Below are positions 33,087-41,706 of a DNA stretch of 64,000 bases, one piece after another. The first letter of the stretch is position 1, and each line of letters starts with the position of its first letter. The translations under genes and the position numbers were made by a program. The notes below the pieces were generated by a model that was not told where the DNA came from, did not search any database, and saw only the letters and a list, made by a program, of their open reading frames with translations. The DNA comes from Bog-257 sp963834135 (lineage in GTDB: Bacteria > Acidobacteriota > Terriglobia > Terriglobales > Acidobacteriaceae): the NCBI GenBank assembly GCA_963834135.1, contig CAWIAN010000006.1:62001-126000 (forward strand), written 5' to 3'.

Positions 33087-35504
33087 ATGTACAGGCTATT
33101 GCACGATCTTCGCTATGCCGCGCGCCAACTGCGTAACGCGCCGGCTTTTAGCCTGACGGCCATCCTGACGCTTGCGCTTGGTATTGGCGCCAACACCGCC
33201 ATCGCTAGCGCCGTGTACGCGGTGTTGCTGCGCTCGTTGCCGTTTGCCCATGCCGACCGTCTGGTGCTGATTAAGGAAACCCACCCTCAGGCAGGAACGG
33301 CCGCTCCCAGCGCCCGTGATGCATTGGACTTTTGCGAGCAGGCCCACACCTTTCAGAGCATGGGGGTCTACAGCGATGTGCATCGGAACTATGCGCAGGT
33401 CAGCATCGCCGAAGAAACTTATCCGCTGCGCACCGCTTATGCTTCCGCCGAACTGTTTTCCACCCTCGGCATTCAGCCTCAACTCGGCCGAGCCTTCCTG
33501 CCGGCCGCTGATAACGACAGCGGCATCCATGAGGCAATCATCAGCGAGAGCGTGTGGCAAGGTCGCTTCGGCGGCGATCCTTCGGTTGTAGGACGAGCGG
33601 TACGCATCGACGGCCAGAGCTTTACCGTCATTGGGGTGATGGGAGCGGGACGCCAGTATCCCCTGGACACCGATCTCTGGCTGCCGTTCGCGCAACTTGA
33701 TCAAGCCGAGCGTAGCAGCCGCCAGTACCACGCGACCGACGTGGTCGGCCGGTTGCGTGACGGCGCCAGCCTGCACGACGCGAACGCTGAACTGAGTGCA
33801 ATCGCAGCCCGTCTGGCGCAGAGTTATCCCGCGACCAACCGCTCCATCGGAGTGCGACTCATTCCGTTACGCGATGCGCTGGTCGGTCGACTCCGTCCAA
33901 CCTTGCTGGCTCTGTTTGCCGCAGTCGCGATGGTGCTGTTCATCGCCTGTGCCAACCTTGCCAACCTGCTGCTGGTGCGCGCAAGTAACCGCCAGCGAGA
34001 GATTGCCGTCCGCACCGCGCTGGGTGCAACCCGGGGTCGACTGCTGCGGCAATTCCTGGCCGAGAGCCTTCTGCTCTCAGCCTCGGGCGCGGCTGCCGGA
34101 ACACTCATGGCCTGGGCGAGCATGCCGCTGCTGAATTACGGCCTCTCGCATATCGTCGACACACCGTTTGCCCGGACCGAGCCGATCGGACTCAGCCTGC
34201 CCGTACTCGGCTTCACCGCGCTGCTGGCTCTGCTCACCGGGATACTCTTCAGTTGCTTCCCTGCATTCCACACATCACCGAATCTCAACGATAGTTTGCG
34301 CGACGGCCAGCGAACCGTTGTAAGTGGACGCAGCCGGATTCGCAACGTGCTGGTGGCTGGCGAATTGGCACTGGCCGTCGTCGTCCTGTTCTGCGCAACT
34401 CTTCTGCTGCGCAGCTTTCAGAAGCTGCTCGCTGTCGACCCCGGTTTTCGCGTTGACCATTTGCTGGCCCTGAAGGTCGACCTCCCGGCGAATGTTTACA
34501 GCAAGCCCGAGCAGGTGGAGAGTTTCTCGACACGGCTTCTGGAGCGAGTCGAACACATTCCGGGTGTCACCTCGGCGGCCATCACCAACACGTTGCCGTT
34601 GACTCCGTCGAAATCGATGACGCGCTTCGCAGTGCAGGGAGCCCCACCGCCGGCCGCTGGCAACTTTCCCGTTACCCAGATCCGTATTGTCACTCCGTCC
34701 TATTTCCGTACGCTCGGCATCGGCTTACGTGCAGGACGTATGTTCGAGCAGAAGGATGTGGACGACCAGAGCGGGATATTCCTCGTCAACGAAGCGTTTG
34801 CTCGGCGCTATCTAGCGGGCCGCGAGCCGGTCGGCAGCAAGCTGATGATGGACGTTCTAACGGCGCACCCCAATGCTGTTCCTGTCATCGGCGTAGTCGA
34901 AGACGCGAAGGACCTCGGCGTCGACGCTGACACTGAGCCGGTTATCTACTACGCCGGATATCCCAACGGGCAAATCCTGCTGGTGCGTACCGCCCTCGAT
35001 CCGGGCACCGTGGTCCCGTCGGTGCGCCAAGTCGTTGCGTCGCTCGATCGCAATCTCAGCATTTCCGAAGTCAAGACCATGGACGCGGTACTGTCGGACT
35101 CGCTGGCGCGGCCGCGATTGTCGTCTCTATTGTTCGGATTCTTCGCGCTGCTTTCGGTTGGGCTGGCTGCGCTTGGCGTTTACGGTGTATTGGCTTTCGC
35201 CGCGCGGCAGCGCGTGCGTGAGATCGGAATTCGCATGGCGTTGGGTGCGCAGCGCGCGCAGGTCATGAGCCTGTTTCTGCGGGAAGGTGCAATCCTTGTG
35301 GGCACTGGTGTCCTGGCCGGAATCGTCGTCGCCCTTGCGGTGGGCCGCCTGCTCAACGCAATTCTCTTCGGGGTTACGCCCGCCGATCCAGCTTCGGCAG
35401 TCCTGTCGCTGCTTCTGCTCGCCGTAGTCGGACTCGGGGCAGTCTGCGTTCCTGCCTTGCGGGCGACCAACGTAAATCCGGTTGAAGTGTTGCGCGCCGA
35501 ATAA
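33087..35504 (+). CDS. ADOP-type ABC transporter permease (MacB/FtsX-like, duplicated)
   Basis: This encodes 805 residues. It has two MacB periplasmic core plus FtsX permease units in tandem. The N-terminal amphipathic start (LLHDLRYAARQLRNAPAFSLTAILTLALGIGANTA) is followed by a periplasmic domain. Next come three helices with NRQREIAVRTALGATRGRLLRQFL, a second periplasmic domain, and the final helices with RVREIGIRMALGAQRAQVMSLFL, ending TNVNPVEVLRAE. This architecture is the acidobacterial duplicated orphan permease, which lacks an adjacent ATPase gene, as is the case here. It probably exports lipids, peptides or drugs, or acts mechanically. GGGAAG lies upstream of ATG 33087. Confidence 0.93.
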   Translation: MYRLLHDLRYAARQLRNAPAFSLTAILTLALGIGANTAIASAVYAVLLRSLPFAHADRLVLIKETHPQAGTAAPSARDALDFCEQAHTFQSMGVYSDVHRNYAQVSIAEETYPLRTAYASAELFSTLGIQPQLGRAFLPAADNDSGIHEAIISESVWQGRFGGDPSVVGRAVRIDGQSFTVIGVMGAGRQYPLDTDLWLPFAQLDQAERSSRQYHATDVVGRLRDGASLHDANAELSAIAARLAQSYPATNRSIGVRLIPLRDALVGRLRPTLLALFAAVAMVLFIACANLANLLLVRASNRQREIAVRTALGATRGRLLRQFLAESLLLSASGAAAGTLMAWASMPLLNYGLSHIVDTPFARTEPIGLSLPVLGFTALLALLTGILFSCFPAFHTSPNLNDSLRDGQRTVVSGRSRIRNVLVAGELALAVVVLFCATLLLRSFQKLLAVDPGFRVDHLLALKVDLPANVYSKPEQVESFSTRLLERVEHIPGVTSAAITNTLPLTPSKSMTRFAVQGAPPPAAGNFPVTQIRIVTPSYFRTLGIGLRAGRMFEQKDVDDQSGIFLVNEAFARRYLAGREPVGSKLMMDVLTAHPNAVPVIGVVEDAKDLGVDADTEPVIYYAGYPNGQILLVRTALDPGTVVPSVRQVVASLDRNLSISEVKTMDAVLSDSLARPRLSSLLFGFFALLSVGLAALGVYGVLAFAARQRVREIGIRMALGAQRAQVMSLFLREGAILVGTGVLAGIVVALAVGRLLNAILFGVTPADPASAVLSLLLLAVVGLGAVCVPALRATNVNPVEVLRAE

Positions 35505-35515
35505 ATTGCTCCTGA

Positions 35516-37690
35516 CTACTGCAGAGCTCTCACCAGCCCGGGATACTTCGTGCGCAGCCAGTAGTACTCATTAATAGGGCGATCGTCTTGCAGTGCCGGC
35601 GTATTCGCTGCCGGCCCGATCAGATCCTTGGCCTGGAATTCATGCGATACCAGCAATCCATACTGCTCTAGCGGGGTCTTCGCCGGTCCCCATTCCATCA
35701 TGTCGGTGAGAGCATTGGCTGGGGTGCGAGCAACCAGTTCCGCCGCCGTAAAGTCGTGGATGGGACTCATGCTGGCCAGGAAATGATAAGCAGACCCACC
35801 TCCCACCGATTGATATATGCGCACGTAAGGAAAGACATCCGTCAGCGCCCGGGTTATCGCAGCCCTGTCGGCATCATCGCCGGCATCGTAAATCCACTGT
35901 TGCAAGATGCCGCCCGGTGTCATGTGCCGGCTGGCAAGCGAATAGAAGTCGCGCGAGTAGAGCAGGCTCGACGCAGCAGCCTCCAGCGGCGGAGGCGGGT
36001 CAATGATGATGGCGTCAAACTTTTCGCTCGAACGATCGAGGAAGCGGCGTCCATCATCGATGACGATGTGGGCGTTCGGAGAATGCATCAGCGCGCGTCC
36101 GTCCGGATGGTAGTACGGAAACAGCTTTGGGACCTTCGGCACCAGCTCAACCACGGTCACGGGAATACCCCACGACAGCGCGGAACGGAATGTCGTACCC
36201 ATGCCAAAGCAAATGATCAGCGCATTCCGCGGGGGCTGTTCAAGGTGTGACAACGTCAGGTGCGCCATCATCTTGGTGATGGGTGTGAGACTAGTCATCC
36301 CGACGCCGTTGACCAGCAGCACGCTGTCCATGCCTTTACCGGCTGCCAACACTGTGGCAGTGCGATCGCGCAAAACGAGGGCGTCCGGAAAATCCACCTC
36401 ATAATCTTTAGTGAAGAAGAAGAGCGTCACTGCCGCGATGATCAGCGCCGCGGTACCGGCGAGTTGCAGAGCGCGCACTGGTTTTCTCTGGCCAAATAGT
36501 CCCATCGCAATCCAGGGCAGCACCAGAATCAGCATCGACTTATGTTCGCCAAAGACAGGCAGCAGAAAAAAGCCAGCGAGCAGCGGCCCGACGATGCACC
36601 CGATTACGTTTACGGCATAGGCTCGCCCTGCGCGATCCGGATCGCCTTCTGACCAGCGATCGACCAGCATGGGAGTCAGGAATCCAATTACGGCTGAGAA
36701 CGGGAATACGCCGAGGAAGATGCGCAGGTCGCTCTGCATGCCGATCCGCGGGTCTGCGGTGAGCAACGGCAACAATCCGAACATCGCCAGCGAGACCCAG
36801 AGCAGCCGGCTTTCTTGCCGCCGCTCGCCTCGGCTCCAGAAGCGATACACCTGCGATCCGCAAAACGTTGCCAGTAAATAGGCTGCAAGAATTTCCGCAA
36901 ACGAGTACACGAACGGACCAACAAAATACGTGTACAAACGAATCCAGATGACCTCGGCAGCCATGGTGGCTACGCCAGTCGCAAACAGCAGCAGGAGAAC
37001 CGACCGATCACCCGCCACGCTGAGCAAGGAAGGCTTTGCGGATGGAACTGGGGCAAGGATGCGCCAACGCTCGGAGATGGTAAGCGCAAATGCCGACACA
37101 AAGATAATCGCGTTCAGAATCGCGCAGCTTCGCAGCGTGCCGTGAAAGCCGTAAAGCTCGATCAGCATGGGCGCGACAGCGGCACCGGCAACGGCTCCGA
37201 AAACATTGGCGATATACAGGAAGCTGAACGAGCGTTGCGAGTGATTTTGCAGACCACGCTGGATGGCGAACATCCCCAGCGGAATGGTCGCTCCCATACA
37301 GGCGCACCAGGGGATTAACGTCAGAGCCAGCCATAGTCCGGAAAGCAGGTAGAAGGCTCCGGACGAAACCGTCGCGCTCCCGGCGACGTGCTCTAGCAAG
37401 TGGCTGCCCCATACCAGTTCCACGGGCACCAACAAGGCGGAGATGCCGATCAGCAATTCGCAGATGGCGTAAAGCCTCAGCGGCGGGACGCTGCTACGTT
37501 CGCCGTAGCGGCGTACCCATCGGCCGGCGAACCATGAGCCCGCACCCAGACCTGCCATGAAGACCGACAGCAGGATCGATATCAGTGCGGTGGTCACGCC
37601 GAACTTGGCCATCGCCAGCCTCAGCCAGACCAGTTCGTAAACGATGCTGCACAATCCCGAAAGAAAAAAGAAGATCGCGAACCAGGACAT
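35516..37690 (-). CDS. Polytopic membrane protein fused to a spermidine-synthase-like domain
   Basis: This encodes 724 residues. The N-terminal ~430 have a dozen hydrophobic segments (FFLSGLCSIVYELVWLRLAMAKFG at the start, as in the SpeE-like membrane family). The C-terminal ~280 form a Rossmann methyltransferase-type fold similar to spermidine synthase: ALIICFGMGTTFRSAL, VTVVELVPKVPKLF, VIDDGRRFLDRSSEKFDAIIIDPPPP and LASRHMTPGGILQQW. The polyamine-binding acidic residues are not clearly conserved, so true aminopropyl transfer is uncertain. It lies 66 bases downstream of the gene at 37757 on the same strand and is convergent with the ADOP gene. Confidence 0.85.
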   Translation of the reverse strand: MSWFAIFFFLSGLCSIVYELVWLRLAMAKFGVTTALISILLSVFMAGLGAGSWFAGRWVRRYGERSSVPPLRLYAICELLIGISALLVPVELVWGSHLLEHVAGSATVSSGAFYLLSGLWLALTLIPWCACMGATIPLGMFAIQRGLQNHSQRSFSFLYIANVFGAVAGAAVAPMLIELYGFHGTLRSCAILNAIIFVSAFALTISERWRILAPVPSAKPSLLSVAGDRSVLLLLFATGVATMAAEVIWIRLYTYFVGPFVYSFAEILAAYLLATFCGSQVYRFWSRGERRQESRLLWVSLAMFGLLPLLTADPRIGMQSDLRIFLGVFPFSAVIGFLTPMLVDRWSEGDPDRAGRAYAVNVIGCIVGPLLAGFFLLPVFGEHKSMLILVLPWIAMGLFGQRKPVRALQLAGTAALIIAAVTLFFFTKDYEVDFPDALVLRDRTATVLAAGKGMDSVLLVNGVGMTSLTPITKMMAHLTLSHLEQPPRNALIICFGMGTTFRSALSWGIPVTVVELVPKVPKLFPYYHPDGRALMHSPNAHIVIDDGRRFLDRSSEKFDAIIIDPPPPLEAAASSLLYSRDFYSLASRHMTPGGILQQWIYDAGDDADRAAITRALTDVFPYVRIYQSVGGGSAYHFLASMSPIHDFTAAELVARTPANALTDMMEWGPAKTPLEQYGLLVSHEFQAKDLIGPAANTPALQDDRPINEYYWLRTKYPGLVRALQ

Positions 37691-37756
37691 AATGTGGATG
37701 CCAGTTTACATTGGCGAGGAGGACGGCACGCGATTTGTTCGGACGCGGCTGGCAGC

Positions 37757-38428
37757 CTACAGGGCGAAGTAGGTCTTTTTGTGCAGAATACTGCTCTCGT
37801 CGCCGATCAGAATCGGCATGGGAAAGCCTTCGGAAGTCACCAGCAGGCGCGGAGCCGTCGCGCCGGAAGGTGCATCGAAAATAAAGGTAGCGTCATACCA
37901 CTCGCCCGGCCGCAATGGCTCCATTAAAGAAGTTGACGCTCCATGCGCCGCGTCCCACGCCAGCTGACCGTTCGTCGAAGGCTTCCAGCGTTGACCTTGA
38001 CCATCGACCAGCGTGAGCGTGTGCTTATTCGGAGTAAGAGGTGCATCGCCGCGCCACGGGGCTATCGTACTTTTGTCGAAGCGCGCACGAACCGTAACGA
38101 CGTAGAACTCGCCGTCGGCGGTCGCGCTTCCAATCGTCTTCATGCGCTGAACATTCTGCACCGAGTAGGCAATGTGGCAGTCGAGCTCGCAGAAGTACTT
38201 CTCTTCACCGGAGGCGAGAACACGCTCGCGACTGAATGTTGAGAAAGCCAGCAGCAGCACTCCATAGCCAATCACAAGCAGCACAATCGCCCATATCGAA
38301 TACCGCAACCAGCTACGTTGCCAGCAGAGAAGGATGAGCGTTGCCAGAATCAATGCCAGAAGCAGGGCAGCGGAACCGAGAAACAGCAGCGCGGCAAGAT
38401 GAGGTTCAAGATTGGCGTTGTAATTCAT
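37757..38428 (-). CDS. Membrane protein with extracytoplasmic domain
   Basis: This encodes 223 residues of unrecognised family. Two hydrophobic helices (about 9-35 and 42-65, with a WQRSWLRYSIW loop) precede an extracytoplasmic, beta-rich domain. That domain contains a Cys pair (FCELDCHIAY) and an immunoglobulin-like pattern (EFYVVTVRARFD ... LTLVDGQGQRWKPS ... PLRPGEWYDATFIFD) reminiscent of DUF4352-type proteins. ATG 38428 is chosen over an upstream start because it begins the hydrophilic N-terminus. A 23-bp motif shared with the regulator operon lies 34-56 bases upstream, so it is probably controlled by the winged-helix protein encoded at 38518. Confidence 0.75.
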   Translation of the reverse strand: MNYNANLEPHLAALLFLGSAALLLALILATLILLCWQRSWLRYSIWAIVLLVIGYGVLLLAFSTFSRERVLASGEEKYFCELDCHIAYSVQNVQRMKTIGSATADGEFYVVTVRARFDKSTIAPWRGDAPLTPNKHTLTLVDGQGQRWKPSTNGQLAWDAAHGASTSLMEPLRPGEWYDATFIFDAPSGATAPRLLVTSEGFPMPILIGDESSILHKKTYFAL

Positions 38429-38461
38429 GGCGAATCCCCGAAGCGTCAAAGGAATACATAC

Positions 38462-38484
38462 CAAGTACTTTTCATTACAGAGTG
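38462..38484. promoter_or_regulatory. Operator-like motif upstream of the 37757-38428 gene
   Basis: CAAGTACTTT-TC-ATTACAGAGTG at this position agrees in 18 of 23 bases with the motif at 39541-39563. Both lie upstream of membrane-protein genes flanking a winged-helix regulator gene. On the minus strand the motif is followed by TTGGTA in the same relative place as the -35 TTGACA of the other copy. Confidence 0.6.
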
Positions 38485-38517
38485 TAGTGACAAAAAAAGA
38501 GAAGCTCCTGCTCGGAC

Positions 38518-38895
38518 CTACTTCTCCCGGGTCGAGCGAATTACCGATTCCATCTGCTCCAGGTAGCTTTCCAACGCCCGCCGGCCTGCCGGTGTCAGCT
38601 TGAACTCCGTCCGGGGCTGGCGGCCGACAAACGACTTTGTGCAGCGCACGTATCCCGCATCTTCCAGCTTGCGGGCATGCACACTCAAGTTGCCGTCGGT
38701 TATCTCGAGCAGACTCTTCAAATCGTTGAAGGTGAGGGAGTCGTTGACGGCGAGCGCGCTGATGATGCCCAGTCGAACGCGTTCATGGATCACTGGATCG
38801 AGACTCAGCGCTTCTGAGCTCCCCTGCCGACGCGTGCTCGCGCGCGATACTCGTGCTGACGGCCGTTCTTCCGGATTAAGTGCGCGCCTACCCAC
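38518..38895 (-). CDS. Winged-helix transcriptional regulator
   Basis: About 125 residues. After an Arg/Ser-rich N-terminus, the core (about 35-110) is a winged-helix domain: LDPVIHERVRLGIISALAVND, LTFNDLKSLLEITDGNLSVHARKLEDAGYV (recognition helix region), and the wing KSFVGRQPRTEFKLTPAGRRAL. This resembles the ArsR/MarR-like PF13601 family of small repressors. GTG 38895 is preferred: it overlaps the stop of the upstream membrane gene by 8 bases and has AGGA upstream. A start at 38928 is also open. Two copies of a dyad motif nearby are its likely binding sites. Confidence 0.88.
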   Translation of the reverse strand: MGRRALNPEERPSARVSRASTRRQGSSEALSLDPVIHERVRLGIISALAVNDSLTFNDLKSLLEITDGNLSVHARKLEDAGYVRCTKSFVGRQPRTEFKLTPAGRRALESYLEQMESVIRSTREK

Positions 38896-39505
38896 CGTGT
38901 TTCCTCGCAATGATGGTTCCGAAAACAATGTGCAGCAGGCCGAAGCCGGCCGTCAGAACAACGTTCGACCAAAGCCAGGGCAACGGCAGGGCAACTGCAC
39001 CGAAAGCGACGAAAGCCGCTCCCATGGCCGGCACCGTTCGGACCGAAAACGTGCCGGCTTGCATCACGGCAACGCCATAAAGCACCAGCCATACCCCAGG
39101 GATCAGCCCCACGGGCCCGCTCCACATCAAAGCGACGGTCAGCAGCCCTCCGGCGGCCAGCGCGGGCAGCAAGCCGACAAACAACCGGCGTCCCGAAATC
39201 GAGAGAATCTCCGTCCCCAAGCGCGTAGCTTTCTGGTGCATCATCACCAGGGCGATGGTCGACGCCACTAGCGCCTCCAGCAGCCAGGCCGCCAGCCATC
39301 CTTCGGCATTCCTCTGATGGTAGGCAATGGGGCCGGCCAGCAACGCCGTGATCCCCATGGCGCACATTCCCCATCCGGGCACCGCAGTGAAAGCCGAGCT
39401 GCGCTCCATCGTCTGGCGAATGACGCGCAGGTGCTCCAGGGCAATCGGCTCCTCGGAAGTCGGAAGCCGGGTGCTCTTGCGGCGGCAGGGACGCGAATCA
39501 GGCAT
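38888..39505 (-). CDS. Multi-helix membrane protein co-transcribed with the winged-helix regulator
   Basis: About 205 residues. A charged N-terminus (PDSRPCRRKSTRL) and a helix HLRVIRQTMERSSAFTAVPG precede about six hydrophobic segments (MGITALLAGPIAY, WLLEALVASTIALVMM, RLFVGLLPALAAGGLLTVALMW, VWLVLYGVAVMQAG, MGAAFVAFGAVALPLPW, VVLTAGFGLLHIVFG). No enzymatic motif is visible. Small membrane proteins of this kind often sit beside PF13601 regulators. ATG 39505 is chosen because a promoter (-35 39543-39538, -10 39519-39514) lies just upstream and would exclude longer starts. The stop overlaps the regulator start. Confidence 0.8.
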   Translation of the reverse strand: MPDSRPCRRKSTRLPTSEEPIALEHLRVIRQTMERSSAFTAVPGWGMCAMGITALLAGPIAYHQRNAEGWLAAWLLEALVASTIALVMMHQKATRLGTEILSISGRRLFVGLLPALAAGGLLTVALMWSGPVGLIPGVWLVLYGVAVMQAGTFSVRTVPAMGAAFVAFGAVALPLPWLWSNVVLTAGFGLLHIVFGTIIARKHGG

Positions 39506-39513
39506 CGCAACGT

Positions 39514-39563
39514 AGACTAGTTCCCGATGAAGCCTAATGTCAAGTACTTTGTAAAACAAAGTG
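39514..39563 (-). promoter_or_regulatory. Promoter with overlapping operator for the membrane protein-regulator operon
   Basis: On the minus strand, TTGACA (39543-39538), an 18-base spacer and TAGTCT (39519-39514) form a promoter whose start point would be only one or two bases before ATG 39505. A dyad ACTTTG-TAAAA-CAAAGT (39546-39562), within CAAGTACTTT-GT-AAAACAAAGTG (39541-39563), overlaps the -35 box. That is the place expected for a repressor. The motif recurs at 38462 and also faces the divergent serine hydrolase gene. Confidence 0.65.
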
Positions 39564-39611
39564 ACGATTACTCGACACGCCTGGCTGGTGATCGGTTACG
39601 CTAGTGCCGCG

Positions 39612-40733
39612 ATGGCGCTCAGACCCCGAATCCTGCTCGGCACAATTGGCATTTTTCTTTCCCTGTTTTGCCCGTTCTCAAGCAGCAGCGCCCAGACGTT
39701 TCCTGGCCCCCTCGCCACTGCAAAACAAATCCAGGACATGCTGGTGCAGAATATCGATGTCGAGCATAAGAGTGACGGCATTGTCGTAGGTGTGATCACC
39801 AGCAAAGCGCGAGAGATCATCAGTTATGGGCACTTCGATCGCGACAACCCTCGTGTACCCAACGGCGACACGGTATTCGAGATCGGGTCCATCAGCAAGG
39901 TTTTCACCTCACTGCTGCTGTCGGAGATGGTGCTGGATGGCGAGGTAAAGCTCTCCGATCCCATTTCCAAGTATCTGCCGCCATCGATCCATGCGCCCTC
40001 GCGAAACGGTAAGCAGATCACGCTGCTCGACCTGGCAACACACCACTCCGGTCTGCCCCGAATGCCGACCAACTTCACTGCGTACTACTCCACGCAACAA
40101 CTGTTCGAGTTCCTTGACCACTACCAACTCACCCGCGATCCCGGCGAAAAGTATGAGTATTCGAACCTGGCCGTCGGTTTGCTCGGGGACCTGCTGGCAC
40201 TTCGTGCGAACACCGATTATGAAACGCTGCTGCGTACTCGCATCACTGAGCCTCTGGAGATGAATCGGACGGCGGTGGCACTGACGCCGGAGATGAAGGC
40301 GGACTTCACGCCCGGGCACCACTTCCGTTTGGAAAAAGCGGACCCCTGGATTGTGCCAGCCCTCGCCGGGGCCGGCGGAATTCGTTCTACCGTGAATGAT
40401 CTGCTCATCTTTCTGGCGGCGAATATGGGCATCATTCATACTCCGTTACAGGCGGCGATGAAGAACATGCTCAGCGTGCGGCGCGCCGCGTCTCCGGGTA
40501 TTCAAATCGCGCTCGGTTGGCACATTGCAACCACGCTTGGCGGAATTGTCAATCACAACGGCCAGACCTACGGCTATTCCAGCGCCATAGCCTTTGATCC
40601 GCATCGCAAAGTCGGAGTTGTGGTGCTGTCCAATTCCACCGTCGGTGCGGACGTTATCTTGTGGCGCGTCTTGAGCTACCCTGTGACTGGCCCGGTTGAA
40701 GAACACATTGGGCCGCCGAATCTTCCGCACTGA
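39612..40733 (+). CDS. Secreted serine hydrolase of the beta-lactamase/penicillin-binding class
   Basis: About 373 residues. A signal peptide (GTIGIFLSLFCPFSSSSAQ) precedes a class C beta-lactamase-like fold with the SxxK pair in IGSISKVF (Ser93, Lys96), the YSN motif in KYEYSNLAVG, a GAGGIRSTVNDLLIF segment and an HNGQT box in place of KTG. Such enzymes are esterases, peptidases or beta-lactamases; the substrate cannot be told. ATG 39612 is chosen because it starts the signal peptide. The frame is open to GTG 39561, but that lies inside the operator motif. The gene is divergent from the winged-helix regulator operon. Confidence 0.88.
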   Translation: MALRPRILLGTIGIFLSLFCPFSSSSAQTFPGPLATAKQIQDMLVQNIDVEHKSDGIVVGVITSKAREIISYGHFDRDNPRVPNGDTVFEIGSISKVFTSLLLSEMVLDGEVKLSDPISKYLPPSIHAPSRNGKQITLLDLATHHSGLPRMPTNFTAYYSTQQLFEFLDHYQLTRDPGEKYEYSNLAVGLLGDLLALRANTDYETLLRTRITEPLEMNRTAVALTPEMKADFTPGHHFRLEKADPWIVPALAGAGGIRSTVNDLLIFLAANMGIIHTPLQAAMKNMLSVRRAASPGIQIALGWHIATTLGGIVNHNGQTYGYSSAIAFDPHRKVGVVVLSNSTVGADVILWRVLSYPVTGPVEEHIGPPNLPH

Positions 40734-40816
40734 TCGCGCGCGAACTATACTGCTGAAGTTCCGGGCAACCTCATGTCGCATTCCTCCATAACGGCGATTG
40801 CCGCTCGCGGTGACGT

Positions 40817-41428
40817 ATGCTGCGCGTAGGGCTCACGGGCGGTATAGCTTGCGGGAAATCTACGGTCGGCCAGATGCTGCTGCATCGCGGTGCTCATTAT
40901 CTTTCTGCCGATGAACTCGCTCACCAACTCTACGCTCCGGGGGCGATCGCCTATGAAGGGGTGGTCCGCGCTTTCGGGCGCGAAATTCTGAATGACGACG
41001 GAACGATTAATCGCAAGAAGCTCGCTGCACGTGCCTTCCCACACCGCATCGACGAGTTGAATGCCATTGTTCATCCCGCCGTCGTTGAGGCGCAGAACAG
41101 CTGGATGGCAGAGGTCGAGCAGGGCCATCCTAACGGTATCGCCGTCGTGGAAGCAGCCTTGCTTCTCGAAGCTGGCGCGAAGGAGGACTTCGATAAGGTC
41201 ATCGTCGTGACCTGTGACTTGGAATGCAAGATACAGCGTTATGCGCGTCGGACTGACTCACCCCTGGAAGCCGCCCGCGCCGAAGTCGAGCGCCGCACCG
41301 CCGCGCAATTCAGCGATGAAGAGAAGGCACGCCAGGCAGATTACGTGATCGAAAACTCAGGCAGCGTCGAAGAACTGGAGCCGAAAGTCGAATCCGTCTG
41401 GACGCAGCTGCAAGCCTTCGTCCGTTAA
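40817..41428 (+). CDS. coaE: Dephospho-CoA kinase
   Basis: This encodes 203 residues. The P-loop VGLTGGIACGKST (4-16), DELAHQLYAPG, and GREILNDDGTINRKKLAARAFP are typical of CoaE. The LLLEAGAKEDFDKVIVVTCD strand and the RTAAQFSDEEKARQADYVIENSG lid/C-terminal segment complete the pattern. The enzyme phosphorylates the 3'-hydroxyl of dephospho-CoA, the final step of coenzyme A synthesis. The length is normal. The ATG at 40817 begins directly at the P-loop strand. A structured inverted repeat follows 33 bases after the stop. Confidence 0.96.
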   Translation: MLRVGLTGGIACGKSTVGQMLLHRGAHYLSADELAHQLYAPGAIAYEGVVRAFGREILNDDGTINRKKLAARAFPHRIDELNAIVHPAVVEAQNSWMAEVEQGHPNGIAVVEAALLLEAGAKEDFDKVIVVTCDLECKIQRYARRTDSPLEAARAEVERRTAAQFSDEEKARQADYVIENSGSVEELEPKVESVWTQLQAFVR

Positions 41429-41460
41429 TTAGCCTTCGGCGAAACAAGGGAACTCTGACT

Positions 41461-41522
41461 AAACCAGTCGGCAGAGGCAGGTTTACGGGTTGCCTTACGG
41501 CTCAGAGCTGACTGGTTTTGAA
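41461..41522 (+). terminator. Branched stem-loop after coaE
   Basis: Outer arms AAACCAGTCGGC and GCTGACTGGTTT pair over 12 positions with one wobble. An inner AGGCA/TGCCT stem lies between them, and the outer right arm runs into TTTTG. It is larger than a simple terminator and could be a structured RNA element, but termination of coaE is the simplest reading. Confidence 0.5.
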
Positions 41523-41582
41523 GGGGCTAGGCTTCAGCCGTGCCGTTAGCCTGAGCCAGGGATGCCGGGCTTCAACCCCTGC
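41521..41582. repeat. GC-rich 'ggcttcagccgtgcc' type intergenic repeat
   Basis: The stretch AGGGGCTAGGCTTCAGCCG followed by TGCCGTTAGCC, and later GGGCTTCAACCCCTG, has the look of dispersed acidobacterial intergenic repeats with alternating GGCTTCAGCC and CCGTGCC blocks. The ends are complementary over five bases (AGGGG/CCCCT). Only one copy is visible here. Confidence 0.35.
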
Positions 41583-41706
41583 GGTAGTCCCGACAACGTA
41601 ATCGAATCCTGCTTAGGTGCGTGCGCCCGTCCATTTCGTTACACTTTTCCTTGGGTAACGTCTATTTTTGTTCTGCAACTCTCAAGCGATTGGATCTTCA
41701 TAACGC

